Assembly: GCF_000378505.1 (NCBI RefSeq)
Contig: NZ_KB899991.1
Coordinates: 341,666 to 405,665 of the forward strand
Length of the DNA stretch: 64,000 nt
Origin: Modicisalibacter luteus DSM 23508
GTDB taxonomy: Bacteria; Pseudomonadota; Gammaproteobacteria; Pseudomonadales; Halomonadaceae
Reading direction: 5' to 3'
A program made the position numbers and the translations under genes. Below, piece after piece: positions 17,878 to 26,237 of the stretch; position 1 is the first letter of the stretch; each line of letters starts with the position of its first letter. The notes beneath the pieces were generated by a model. It searched no databases. It worked only from the letters and a program-made list of their open reading frames with translations, and was not told the origin of the DNA.

Positions 17878-19587
17878 TCAATCATTAGGTTCCAAGATTT
17901 CCCTAACAAGCGCCGGATCGGCTTTAAGCTTTCTAACGGCCGTTGCTTGACTGATGCTGAGATGACTAGCGGCAGCCCGCGTAGTCCCGTATTTCTCTAC
18001 AGCTTCTCGTACCAAGCCAGCTTCGAAACGCGCCACGCGTGTTTTGAAATCCATTTCCGGTTTCTCGAGCGGGTTCGGACCTGGCCGGAGCTGTTTAGGT
18101 AAATCATCCGTGGCGATAAGTTCATAGGGTGAAGTCACAACTAACCGTTCGATGATATTGCGAAGCTCCCGAACATTGCCCGGCCAGCCATAAGTTAATA
18201 AACACTGTAATGCTCGTTCAGAAAGCCGCTTACTTAGGCCGTACTGTGCATTGAAATCGTCTAGGTAACGCTGTACCAAGGGAAAAATGTCTTCCCGGCG
18301 CTCCTTGAGGGGCGGGATATTGATCGGCACGATATTGAGGCGGTAGTAAAGATCATTACGGAAGCGCTTTTGCTCGACCATAGTCTCTAAGTCGACATTG
18401 GTGGCAGCGATGATCCGTAGATCCACTTCAATGGTGCGAGTGCCGCCGACGCGGCTGAAGGAGTGATCCTGCAACACTTGGAGCATCTTGACCTGTAGTT
18501 CCAGCGGCAACTCGCCGATTTCATCGAGAAAGAGCGTCCCTCCGTTCGCAGTCTCGATCAAGCCAACCTTACCCTGACGATGAGCGCCGGTGAATGCGCC
18601 GCTTTCGTAGCCAAATAGCTCTGACTCCAGTAGATCCCGAGGGATAGCGCCACAATTGATCTTGATGAAAGGCCCTCTACTGCGGCTACTTTCCCGGTGT
18701 ATGAGCTTGGCTACAACCTCTTTTCCCACGCCCGATTCCCCAGTAATTAGGATGGTAGTGTCTACTTTTGCTACCCTGGCCGCCAAGGTGGCGATGCGCT
18801 GCATATTTGGGCTATTGAGCACGATGCCTTCGAATTTCAGGTTCGCACGTCGCAGCTCGCAAACCTCAGTCTCCATACGACGCAAATTGTCTTGTGCACG
18901 TGCCAGCTCCTCCTGCAACTTTAGCAATTCGGTGGTATCACGGGAGTTGATGATGACACGCCGGACTTTGCCCTCGTCGTTGAATAGCGGGATACCTGTG
19001 ACCATTATCGTTTTGCCGGTATGCGTCCGCTGCACGGCTGTGATGCGTTGGCGCTCGGCAACCACGCGTCCGGCTATTACCGGTTTGATAAGGCCTTTTT
19101 TCTCGAATTCTGCAACGTTTTTGCCAACCATTTCTTCAGCTTTAAGATCGTAGTTGCGCTCGCTTCCCTCATTGACCATCAGCGTATTACCTTCGCCATC
19201 AGCCACGAAGATACCATCGAAGGAGTTACGAAATATTTCTTGGAAGTCCCGAAATGATTGCTTGAGTCGATTCAGTTCGGGCTGGATGCCTTCAAGCAGC
19301 GACATCGGCAATAGTAGAAGCGCACATGCGTTATCGAAGAGACGGACTGACCGGACGAAATGAGGCTCGTTACCAATACAGTACGACCCATGATCAGCAG
19401 CCTGCGAGGGGTCGGCTAATCTGCATAGCAGCGGCTCGCGTTGACACAGCTCTGCATAAGTTGTCGGTGCAGCTCCCAAGCTGCTACGTGCCGCTGGGTT
19501 GATGTAGAGGGTCTCACCGGGCTGTATCAGGATCACCCCAAGAGGAAGGCCTTCAAGCAAGCGGGCGGCTAAGCGAGGCTGTTCCAT
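17878..19587 (-). CDS. sigma-54-dependent activator with PAS domain (likely regulator of the haloacid cluster)
   Basis: 569 residues from the ATG at 19587, preceded by GGAGA; the frame opens at 19674 but the extra residues are unlike the family. A PAS-type sensor region (about 100-215, with DGIFVADGEGNTLMVNEG) is followed by a short coiled segment, then the AAA+ domain: Walker A GESGVGKE (about 280), the sigma-54-contacting GAFTGA loop (about 330) and a Walker B-like TLFLDEIGE. A Fis-type HTH closes the protein (TRAAASHLSISQATAVRKL). It is divergent from the symporter-dehalogenase operon, whose promoter region contains tandem dyads and a sigma-54 promoter. Family precedent: DehR-type sigma-54 activators control haloacid dehalogenase genes in Pseudomonas. 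It probably senses a 2-haloacid or product (inference). Confidence 0.9.
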   Translation of the reverse strand: MEQPRLAARLLEGLPLGVILIQPGETLYINPAARSSLGAAPTTYAELCQREPLLCRLADPSQAADHGSYCIGNEPHFVRSVRLFDNACALLLLPMSLLEGIQPELNRLKQSFRDFQEIFRNSFDGIFVADGEGNTLMVNEGSERNYDLKAEEMVGKNVAEFEKKGLIKPVIAGRVVAERQRITAVQRTHTGKTIMVTGIPLFNDEGKVRRVIINSRDTTELLKLQEELARAQDNLRRMETEVCELRRANLKFEGIVLNSPNMQRIATLAARVAKVDTTILITGESGVGKEVVAKLIHRESSRSRGPFIKINCGAIPRDLLESELFGYESGAFTGAHRQGKVGLIETANGGTLFLDEIGELPLELQVKMLQVLQDHSFSRVGGTRTIEVDLRIIAATNVDLETMVEQKRFRNDLYYRLNIVPINIPPLKERREDIFPLVQRYLDDFNAQYGLSKRLSERALQCLLTYGWPGNVRELRNIIERLVVTSPYELIATDDLPKQLRPGPNPLEKPEMDFKTRVARFEAGLVREAVEKYGTTRAAASHLSISQATAVRKLKADPALVREILEPND

Positions 19588-19681
19588 TCTATCTCCGTGA
19601 ACGCATCGATCGGTGGGCCTAAGCGTGTCAAGAAGCACGTGTGCCTTTGGTGGCCTGTGCTCTATTTCAAACATGGCATTA

Positions 19682-19720
19682 GATTCAAATATGAATCAAA
19701 CATACTCAAATATGAATCAC
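19682..19720. promoter_or_regulatory. tandem upstream activator sites for the sigma-54 regulator
   Basis: The 14-mer TCAAATATGAATCA occurs twice, at 19685-19698 and 19706-19719, exactly 21 bases (two helical turns) apart. The first copy lies in the dyad GATTCA-AATA-TGAATC (19682-19697). They lie about 86-120 bases upstream of the -24/-12 promoter, the usual distance for activator sites. Confidence 0.7.
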
Positions 19721-19768
19721 TCGATAGTCGAACCCGGACTGATATTCTGTCTACTGCCGGTGAGTTAA

Positions 19769-19781
19769 TTTCAACTTATTG
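19769..19781 (+). promoter_or_regulatory. IHF-like site between activator sites and promoter
   Basis: TTTCAACTTATTG differs from the IHF consensus WATCAANNNNTTR at one position and lies between the tandem dyads and the sigma-54 promoter, where DNA bending is normally needed. Confidence 0.4.
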
Positions 19782-19804
19782 TTTTAGCTAAGAAAGGCAC
19801 TGAC

Positions 19805-19819
19805 TGGTCTACGGTTTGC
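19805..19819 (+). promoter_or_regulatory. sigma-54 (-24/-12) promoter of the haloacid operon
   Basis: TGGTCTACGGTTTGC matches the TGG...TTGC core of the sigma-54 consensus with the required GG-N10-GC spacing. It is 72 bases upstream of the first symporter gene and downstream of activator and IHF-like sites. Confidence 0.7.
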
Positions 19820-19890
19820 CAAACACTAAGGAGCGCAACGCATGCCAGCCTCAACGGGTGAGTTGCCCAAACCTTACCGGAGGGAAAACA

Positions 19891-20235
19891 ATGAGCGCAT
19901 ATAAGAAGGAGGCAGTCCTGACGATAGGCTTTTTTGTTGCCTATATACTAATGGCGCATACGGCTCCATGGGCCATCGTCTTGGGCGTCGACAACTCGGT
20001 CCGAGTGCTCGGATTCCCGCTGCACTATTTTTTGGCGGTTGTAATGGGATGGTTCGGCGTGCTCGCTGTATCGATCGCCTGGAACCATTACGCCGACAAA
20101 CTTGAAGAAGAGATTATAGCCGAGGACGAAAACTGCACTCCGGCGCACAATGACAAAATGCTCTTCAAGGCGCCTGATACTCCCTCTGTCCTCAGCGAGA
20201 AGAAGCAAGGATCACTCAGGGAGGGAACCCAATGA
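19891..20235 (+). CDS. sodium:solute symporter small subunit (DUF4212/DUF997-like)
   Basis: 114 residues with two hydrophobic segments (VLTIGFFVAYILMAH and HYFLAVVMGWFGVLAVSIAW), then a charged cytoplasmic tail. This is the pattern of the small membrane protein encoded before certain acetate/lactate-type SSS permeases. The ATG at 19891 follows a GGAGGG site. It overlaps the large symporter gene by four bases, so the two are translationally coupled. The small subunit is thought to be needed for permease assembly or function; its exact role is not established. Confidence 0.8.
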   Translation: MSAYKKEAVLTIGFFVAYILMAHTAPWAIVLGVDNSVRVLGFPLHYFLAVVMGWFGVLAVSIAWNHYADKLEEEIIAEDENCTPAHNDKMLFKAPDTPSVLSEKKQGSLREGTQ

Positions 20236-21872
20236 ACGATATTATCTGGCAACTGGATAATCTCTGGCTGGGTATTGGCATTACAACTGCCGTCTTTTGC
20301 CTCTATTACGCTGTCGCGCTATACGCCCGCACCGACACGCAGGATACGGCGGATCTTTATGTCGCCGGGCGCTCGATCGGCCCCGTAATGAACTCGCTGG
20401 CTGCGGCTTCGACGTGGATGAGCGTTGCCACTTTCCTTGGTGTAGTGGCGCTTATTCAACAGCTTCATATGCCTTTCGTTTATATGTGGATCCAGCTCAT
20501 CGTCAGCCTCCCGCTGTTAGTGCTGTTCTATGGTGCCATGCTGCGACGGCTCGGCGTTTTTACCTCCGTTTCTTTCGTTCGGATCCGCTACGGGCAGCCT
20601 GTCGCCTACGTGGCGGCGGTCTGGATGCTGCTGATCATGCTGATGTACATGATCGGGCAGTTTGTGGGGATCGCCAAGGTATTCGAGGTTCTACTCGGTC
20701 TACCTTACCTCCCGTCGCTAATCCTCTCTGCGTTGGTTATTACAGGATACATCTCTATCGGCGGTATGAAGGGAGCAACCTACAACGACGCCATCCAGAT
20801 GGTCATCATGATGATTGCGCTAGTTGTGCCGCTCGCCGCAATCCTGAAGCAGATGGGGGCGACGGGGTACGCTTTTCCGCCGCTTGGCTATGGCAACATG
20901 ACCGACGTTATGCTGGCCAAATTTCCTGAATTCTTTGATCTGAAATTCGATCCCCGCTTCTACTTGGCCCTATTCGTCGCTCTCACTTTGGGCATTTTGG
21001 GCCTACCCCAACTAGCGCAGCGTGTCCTGACATCTTCCAACATGAAATCCGCACGACGCGTGGTGCCTTGGTTCTGTCTGTGGGTCGGGCTGGCCTTCTC
21101 CGCCACCTACGCCATGGGCTTCGCCGGCGTGTTCCATTTCGCCAGCCTGGGACAAGAGTTACCGCCGGAGGCCGCCGATAAAACCACATTGCTACTGAAC
21201 CTTGCCTATAACCCCGACTGGGTTAGTGGCTTTGTGATAGCAGGGGTGCTTGCTGCTGGGGTCTCTACCATTGCCGGGCTAATGATAGGTGTCGCCACGG
21301 TTGTCGCCCACGACATCGTAGGCATGTTGCGCCCACAACTACCAGAGAAGAAACGGCTGCGCTGGGGCTATATAGGTCTGGCCGGAACTGGCATCGTGTC
21401 GCTACTGATTTCGCTTAAACCGCCCGCGTTCCTGGTCGTCTCAATATTCTGGGCCTTTGGCCTGTGTGCGAGCGCTGTAACGCCAATGATCGTTCTTGGC
21501 GCCTGGTCCACACGAATCAACCGCTACGGTGCCTTGGCTGGCAGCCTAATAGCCGGTTTGCTTTATATCGCACTGTCCCCGTATGTATTTCCAGGCTTCG
21601 CAGTCGGCAATGGACTTGTCGCCAAGCTCGGTTTTGCACCCGCTCTGATTACGGTGCCGGTCGGATTCCTCGTAACGGTGTTCATGTCACTGGGTTACGA
21701 GCGGGTGGCCGGGCCTGCTTACCAAGATGTTGTCTCCCAAGCGCATGAGCTAGTGGAAGGCATGCACGGCTGGCGTCACGTTTCAGGTAAGCGTTATGCC
21801 GGTACCACATGGCTGTGGATTCTTTGTGTGCTCTGGCTTCCGGTTCTTATTTGGGGGCTGCAGCCATGGTGA
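20232..21872 (+). CDS. sodium:solute symporter (SSS family, ActP-like), probable haloacid/monocarboxylate permease
   Basis: 546 residues with about thirteen hydrophobic segments. The DLYVAGRSIGPVMNSLAAASTWMS region is the conserved first half of SSS carriers (A-G-R-x...S...), and AGVSTIAGLMIGVATVVAHDI matches the second conserved helix pair near the Na+ site. It most resembles acetate/monocarboxylate permeases that work with a small subunit, which is encoded just upstream. Placement immediately before two haloacid dehalogenase genes and behind a sigma-54 promoter suggests uptake of haloacetate or 2-halopropionate (inference from context). A GGGA-type ribosome site precedes the ATG. Confidence 0.88.
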   Translation: MNDIIWQLDNLWLGIGITTAVFCLYYAVALYARTDTQDTADLYVAGRSIGPVMNSLAAASTWMSVATFLGVVALIQQLHMPFVYMWIQLIVSLPLLVLFYGAMLRRLGVFTSVSFVRIRYGQPVAYVAAVWMLLIMLMYMIGQFVGIAKVFEVLLGLPYLPSLILSALVITGYISIGGMKGATYNDAIQMVIMMIALVVPLAAILKQMGATGYAFPPLGYGNMTDVMLAKFPEFFDLKFDPRFYLALFVALTLGILGLPQLAQRVLTSSNMKSARRVVPWFCLWVGLAFSATYAMGFAGVFHFASLGQELPPEAADKTTLLLNLAYNPDWVSGFVIAGVLAAGVSTIAGLMIGVATVVAHDIVGMLRPQLPEKKRLRWGYIGLAGTGIVSLLISLKPPAFLVVSIFWAFGLCASAVTPMIVLGAWSTRINRYGALAGSLIAGLLYIALSPYVFPGFAVGNGLVAKLGFAPALITVPVGFLVTVFMSLGYERVAGPAYQDVVSQAHELVEGMHGWRHVSGKRYAGTTWLWILCVLWLPVLIWGLQPW

Positions 21873-22369
21873 GCCTAGCACGGCCTTTGCCTGAGCGACT
21901 GGCCGGCATCGGCGTGTTGATGCTCGGTGTGGCGTGGAGTCTCGGCATGGCGCTGGCTAACTGGGATCAGGTCCGCGCTGCCGGACTGCCGATGGGCAGT
22001 GCCCTGCTGATGACAACGGTGGGCGGTATGCTGACGGTCGCAGGTGTTTGGTTCGGCGTCGGAGCGGTGGCCTGGGCGATGGGACGGCTGCTCGGCGGTA
22101 AGGCACGCTTCGTCAGGGTATTGTTTGCCGTTTCCGCCGCTGCGCCACCGCTTTGGGTTGCTGCTCCCGTAGCGATTCTGGCACTAAATGGGGAGAGCTC
22201 CATTGCACCTCTGCTAGGGCTTGTGGTCCTTGGCACTGCCACCGCACTAGGCTTCCTCGCATCGCTGGTAACCGCATTACGAGCGGTAGAGGGCTTTTCT
22301 TGGTATCGAGCCTGCGGTTGTGCGGTGCTCACCTTTATGTTCTGTGCCAGCTATCTCTCTCTGCAATGA
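21866..22369 (+). CDS. small polytopic membrane protein of unknown function in the haloacid operon
   Basis: 167 residues from the ATG that overlaps the symporter stop by seven bases. It has four or five hydrophobic segments: near LAGIGVLMLGVAWSLGMAL, LLMTTVGGMLTVAGVWFGVG, a segment after RFVRVLFAVSAAAPPLWVA, and two C-terminal ones. I do not recognise a family; the fold loosely recalls Yip1-like membrane proteins. Tight overlap with the symporter and position before the dehalogenase imply a role in haloacid uptake, halide handling or membrane protection, but this is only context. Confidence 0.7.
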   Translation: MVSLARPLPERLAGIGVLMLGVAWSLGMALANWDQVRAAGLPMGSALLMTTVGGMLTVAGVWFGVGAVAWAMGRLLGGKARFVRVLFAVSAAAPPLWVAAPVAILALNGESSIAPLLGLVVLGTATALGFLASLVTALRAVEGFSWYRACGCAVLTFMFCASYLSLQ

Positions 22370-22428
22370 ATGCAAACGCAGGCGGCGACCGGATTCGGTT
22401 GTCGCTTCATCAAGGAGAAAAATCAATT

Positions 22429-23169
22429 ATGAGCACTTTTGTTTTCGATGCCTATGGCACGCTATATGACGTGAATTCCGTCGCCACAGCCACGGAGGAA
22501 GCCTTTCCGGGATACGGCGATACTATTACACAGGTCTGGCGGCTCAAGCAGCTCGAATACACCTGGCTTCGCTCGCTGATGGGGCGCTACGAGGACTTTT
22601 GGTCTGTCACCCAGGAATCGCTCGCCTACACACTCAATACGCTAGGGCTACAAGCGGGGCCGGAAACATTCGATAGTATTCTAGATCGTTATCTTCATCT
22701 CACCCCGTACCCTGACGCACTGGAAGCACTCGAGGGGCTGCGCGCCGCCGGTCACCAGGTGGCAATACTTTCGAACGGCAGCCAAGGAATGCTAGACGCC
22801 TTGGTAAAAAACACTGGCCTCGATACTGCTCTCGATGCGGTGATTAGCATCGATGAAAAGCGTCTATTCAAGCCAACCCCCGAGGCATATTCCCTGGTTG
22901 CGGAAAAGCTGGGAGCATCGACGGACGAGGTAGTGTTCGTCTCGTGCAATCCATTCGACACCTGTGGCGCGAAGAGCTTCGGCTTCAAAGTGGCCTGGAT
23001 CGAGCGCGTCCCGGCGATCTCACTACAGGCTGAAGTTCATTCTGGGCAGAGTCTCGAACCGAGCACCATGTTCAAGGTACTACGCATGCGCATGGACGAA
23101 CTCAACCTCGATCCAGACGTTCGAATCCATACGCTGCTAGATCTGATCGGGCTGGAAGCCAACGCCTGA
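22429..23169 (+). CDS. group II (HAD-type) (S)-2-haloacid dehalogenase
   Basis: 246 residues. Every catalytic residue of L-2-haloacid dehalogenase is at the expected place with a constant -3 offset from the L-DEX YL numbering I recall: nucleophile Asp7 (FDAYGTLYD), Thr11, Arg38, Ser115-Asn116 (SNGS), Lys148, Tyr154, Ser172, Asn174 and Asp177 (VSCNPFD). The enzyme converts L-2-haloalkanoates to D-2-hydroxyacids plus halide through an Asp ester intermediate. It begins 59 bases after the small membrane protein gene and has an AAGGAG site upstream. A second, mechanistically different dehalogenase is encoded downstream. It is very probably active. Confidence 0.93.
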   Translation: MSTFVFDAYGTLYDVNSVATATEEAFPGYGDTITQVWRLKQLEYTWLRSLMGRYEDFWSVTQESLAYTLNTLGLQAGPETFDSILDRYLHLTPYPDALEALEGLRAAGHQVAILSNGSQGMLDALVKNTGLDTALDAVISIDEKRLFKPTPEAYSLVAEKLGASTDEVVFVSCNPFDTCGAKSFGFKVAWIERVPAISLQAEVHSGQSLEPSTMFKVLRMRMDELNLDPDVRIHTLLDLIGLEANA

Positions 23170-23174
23170 CTTAC

Positions 23175-23202
23175 TGGCCGCGCCGCTTCGGTGTCGCGGC
23201 CA
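23175..23202 (+). terminator. hairpin after the HAD dehalogenase gene
   Basis: TGGCCGCG and CGCGGCCA form an 8-bp GC-rich stem with a 12-base loop, five bases after the stop. No T-run follows; it may act as a partial terminator or an mRNA stabiliser before the channel gene. Confidence 0.4.
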
Positions 23203-23261
23203 TATTTCGCTACGCATGCGTCCTCGGGGTCCCAGTTGATGCTCACAACACAGAAACGTCG

Positions 23262-24338
23262 ATGAGATCGATTGTCTTTGCCATTGCACAGCGAGTTTCC
23301 CAGATAGCCTGGCTGACACACGTGCCCATAAATTCGTTCGCAGTTGCCATTGGTTTGAGCAGCTTCACCATTACTTTTCGCGAGGTGGAGCGTGCCTTCG
23401 GCTTTGCCGGCATAATTGCCGAAGCCATCGCGTTGTTAGCAGTGCTCAGTTTCATGTTCGCGGCCGGCCTTTATCTGGGCAAGACACTGATGCACTGGTC
23501 TCAAGTACGACGCGAGTTCAGCGACCCAGCTGAGATGCAATTATTTGCAATGGTCACAATAGCGTTGCTGCTTTTGGCTTTGGTCATCCGGCCGTATGGC
23601 GGTGCAGTCACCTTCATAATATGGTCAGTGGCCGCGCTCTCGCATCTCGCGCTTGTGATTGTCATCGTTAGGGGCTGGATCCTCAATGCGTTTGAGACCA
23701 GAACGTTCAGTCCGGCCTGGATGCTGTCGGTGGGCGGCATTCTGGTTGCCTCCATGACAGGGGCTCGGCTCGGCTTCGTCGAGGTAGCATGGTTCTTTTT
23801 ATCCTCGGGTTTAATGATGTGGATCATCATGTTCACAATCGCTATTCACCGACTTACCTTTCACGAACGAATTCAGACGTCGCTGACCCCCTCCCTATTC
23901 CTCCTGATGACGCCGCCGTCTGCAGCCTTTCTGGCCTATCTGCAGCTAAATGGTGATCAGCTGGACGTGCTTGCACGAGTATTGTTTTTCACGGCGCTCT
24001 TTTTGGCCGGCATTCTCGCCAGTCTCGCCCCAGTGCTGCTTCGTGTAGGCTTTTCTCTGGGCTGCTGGGCCTTCACTTTTCCCTCAGCAGCGTTGACGAT
24101 AGCGACGCTACGCTATCATGGCCTTGTCGCAAATAGCCTGTCGTTAGCGCTCGCCAGCGTAATTCTGAGCATTGCCATTCTACTCTTTGTTGCTACCTGC
24201 TGGCGCACCATTGGCTGGCTACTGAGCTTTATGCGCATCCAACATAAGCTGGATTTTGAGGGTGATAGGCCCTGTAGCGCTGGTCGCAAACGGTACGGTC
24301 CAAAGATGGTCGGGCATGCCAAAAATAGTTGGCATTGA
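23262..24338 (+). CDS. SLAC1/TehA-family (TDT) anion channel-like protein
   Basis: 358 residues with about ten hydrophobic segments, the TDT/SLAC1 topology. The N-terminus VPINSFAVAIGLSSFTITFREVERAFG resembles TehA-type proteins (helix 1 followed by G-L), and FFLSSGLMMWIIMFTIAIHRL resembles a later conserved helix. Members conduct anions such as chloride or nitrate, or export carboxylates and sulfite. Its position between two dehalogenase genes is notable: each dehalogenation releases one halide ion, so a halide leak or export path would make sense (inference). The C-terminal 30 residues are basic and atypical. The start lacks a strong ribosome site, so a start a few codons away is possible. 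Confidence 0.75.
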   Translation: MRSIVFAIAQRVSQIAWLTHVPINSFAVAIGLSSFTITFREVERAFGFAGIIAEAIALLAVLSFMFAAGLYLGKTLMHWSQVRREFSDPAEMQLFAMVTIALLLLALVIRPYGGAVTFIIWSVAALSHLALVIVIVRGWILNAFETRTFSPAWMLSVGGILVASMTGARLGFVEVAWFFLSSGLMMWIIMFTIAIHRLTFHERIQTSLTPSLFLLMTPPSAAFLAYLQLNGDQLDVLARVLFFTALFLAGILASLAPVLLRVGFSLGCWAFTFPSAALTIATLRYHGLVANSLSLALASVILSIAILLFVATCWRTIGWLLSFMRIQHKLDFEGDRPCSAGRKRYGPKMVGHAKNSWH

Positions 24339-24362
24339 GTAATATAGTTTTGGAGAAAGTAA

Positions 24363-25286
24363 ATGGTATCTGAGCAACTGAACCAGACGATAAAGGCCTT
24401 GCAGCGTCCCGAGAGAGATGTACCGGTCCGGCCATTACCCGAGCATCGTGTAGATGCGGAACTGGCCCCCACTTATCAGGACCTGAAGGCTACGCTGGGC
24501 GTGCCTTGGGTAGGTGTGATCACGCAAGCCGTGGCCCATTACCGTCCGTTCTTTGTGGAGGCTTGGCGGCAATTTCAGCCCTCGGCGCGTTCGCATTATT
24601 TCGAGTCCTGTTGCGATGCTATCCGCCTGACGGCCTGGGAGCAGGCCGGGGATGCCTTCGACATCGAGTCGCGTACGGGCTCACTGCGCCAGCTTGGTTA
24701 TTCTGATACCGAACTGGCGCAGATACGCGCGACGCTGGATGTGTTCGATTACGGCAACCCTAAGTATCTGGTCTTGGCGACGGCGATCCAGCAGAGCCTT
24801 TGTCATGGCCGGAAACTGGGAGGCGATCCGGCTCAAAATCGGCGAGACAGCATGCCCCGTGCCCCCATCTACCAGACCGATCCTATACCAACGATGATCG
24901 AGGAACACCATGCAGTAGAGAGTCTGAATGCGGTATACGAGGATATTAAAGCAACACTGAATCTTCCTTTCGTTAACAGCGACTACAAGGCGATGGGACG
25001 CTGGCCTAGTTATTTGGCGCTAGCCTGGGGCGACCTCAAGCCATCAATCGATAGCGACCCTTATGTACGTATTCGCCAGTTGATCCACGAGCAAGCGATA
25101 GCGACTGCGGAAAAACTACCGCACACATATTTTTTAGACAGAACACGTGCGATTCAAGCAGGTTTGAGCGAAGAACAAACTGACGAGCTCATGCAGGTGA
25201 TTAGCTTATTTCAATGGCTTCTTTCTGGACTCATCCTCAATGTTACGCACTTTAAATTAGCTATGAGAGAAAAGACAAACAAGTAA
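24363..25286 (+). CDS. dehI: group I 2-haloacid dehalogenase DehI
   Basis: 307 residues built as two pseudo-repeats, each with a motif like Y-x-D-(L/I)-K-A-T-L-x-x-P-(W/F)-V: TYQDLKATLGVPWVG near 40-52 and VYEDIKATLNLPFVN near 192-205. This is the DehI fold. Asn132 (DYGNPKYL) and Asp207 (VNSDYKAMGRWP) correspond to Asn114 and Asp189 of P. putida DehI as I remember them, with the same 18-residue offset for both. DehI removes halide from both D- and L-2-haloacids by direct water attack with inversion, with no covalent intermediate. A TTGGAGA site precedes the ATG. It ends the haloacid cluster. Confidence 0.92.
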   Translation: MVSEQLNQTIKALQRPERDVPVRPLPEHRVDAELAPTYQDLKATLGVPWVGVITQAVAHYRPFFVEAWRQFQPSARSHYFESCCDAIRLTAWEQAGDAFDIESRTGSLRQLGYSDTELAQIRATLDVFDYGNPKYLVLATAIQQSLCHGRKLGGDPAQNRRDSMPRAPIYQTDPIPTMIEEHHAVESLNAVYEDIKATLNLPFVNSDYKAMGRWPSYLALAWGDLKPSIDSDPYVRIRQLIHEQAIATAEKLPHTYFLDRTRAIQAGLSEEQTDELMQVISLFQWLLSGLILNVTHFKLAMREKTNK

Positions 25287-25983
25287 ACCCTGCTGGTTGC
25301 CATGACCCTTTATAGCTCCCCAGTGCTATATAGCTTGGAATGACAGCCCACCAGCTTCGCATGTAGCAGCGATTCGTGTGTTATCCACGAATTGTCGATT
25401 AGAGCTTTGCTTGGCTGGAAGCTCTTAGGCGCAGCCCGGGTAGACTGACAACCAAGATTCTCTCGGGCCGAGATCGCTACAGCGATAGATTTCGCCGTTA
25501 CTGCGACCGGTGCAATTATGCGGAACGAGAAATATGGGAGGAATTATGGAGGAACTTTGCTTCCTTGATTCAACCATAAACGCAGCACCTGCGGTCTTCA
25601 ATGCCTATGCTACCGCGCAGTGGCTCTTCGATGACAACCCTAAAGGGACGCATGGCAGTCAATCTGATGTTAAAGGTAAGTTTCGGAGCAACTGGCTTAA
25701 ACAGCATAGATTTGGGCACTGCCGACGCACGACACTAAAGTGATTAGGGAGAACCCAATACAACCTTGTCAGACCGCACAGCTCGCTGGGCTATTGCCGC
25801 CCATAGCATATGCCCAGCAACTTGCATAAAAGAGCGACATATCACATTAAAGACGGACCTAAACCAAGAGGAAGGTCAAAAACCGACAGTCTCCCCAAGC
25901 TTCAGAATAGCTAGCGGCACATCTGATCAAGGCTCAAACCAACCACTGCCAACTCATCACCATACCATCTCGGCAATTGTTTA
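25287..25983. other. 700-bp spacer between haloacid and aau clusters
   Basis: A 77-codon frame (25510-25743, plus) has no recognisable features and atypical composition, so I do not call it. A motif around 25811-25861 (TGCATAAA...CACATTAA...CGGACC) is partly repeated at 36590-36632. Otherwise I see nothing. Confidence 0.4.
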
Positions 25984-26202
25984 TTAACTAAAAGCTTGCT
26001 CAAAAGCTGTAGTGTCCTGCTCATCCTCGAAGCGTATACGTAAATGCTGTTGCTCTTCGCCTTCTAAAATCTCAACTTGGTATCTAGCCTCGCACTTCGA
26101 TTGGCACCAACGGTTAATACTTTTCAAAGCGAGTAGCGCGCTTTCTTGGCTTCGGCCTTGGGGAATAGCGATGGTGACTTCCTGCCACTGGTCGTACGTC
26201 AT
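25984..26202 (-). CDS. small protein of unknown function downstream of the aau cytochromes
   Basis: 72 residues, acidic and soluble, with no signal peptide: MTYDQWQEVTIAIPQ at the N-terminus and an alternating pattern (VEILEGEEQQHLRIRFEDE) that suggests a small alpha/beta fold. A perfect AAGGAG site lies seven bases before the ATG, which argues for real translation. It follows the second cytochrome gene by 35 bases on the same strand, so it is probably the last gene of the aromatic amine operon. Function unknown. Confidence 0.65.
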   Translation of the reverse strand: MTYDQWQEVTIAIPQGRSQESALLALKSINRWCQSKCEARYQVEILEGEEQQHLRIRFEDEQDTTAFEQAFS

Positions 26203-26237
26203 GAGTTGATCTCCTTAATTATTCTGGTAATGAGTCG

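Noticed and set aside
17662..18102. 146-codon plus-strand frame over the 3' end of the sigma-54 regulator
   Set aside because: Antisense to the regulator's HTH end; no start context and no recognisable domain.
25510..25743. 77-codon frame between dehI and the aau operon
   Set aside because: No family match, no partner genes, and unusual composition; the GGAGG before an internal ATG is not enough to call a gene.
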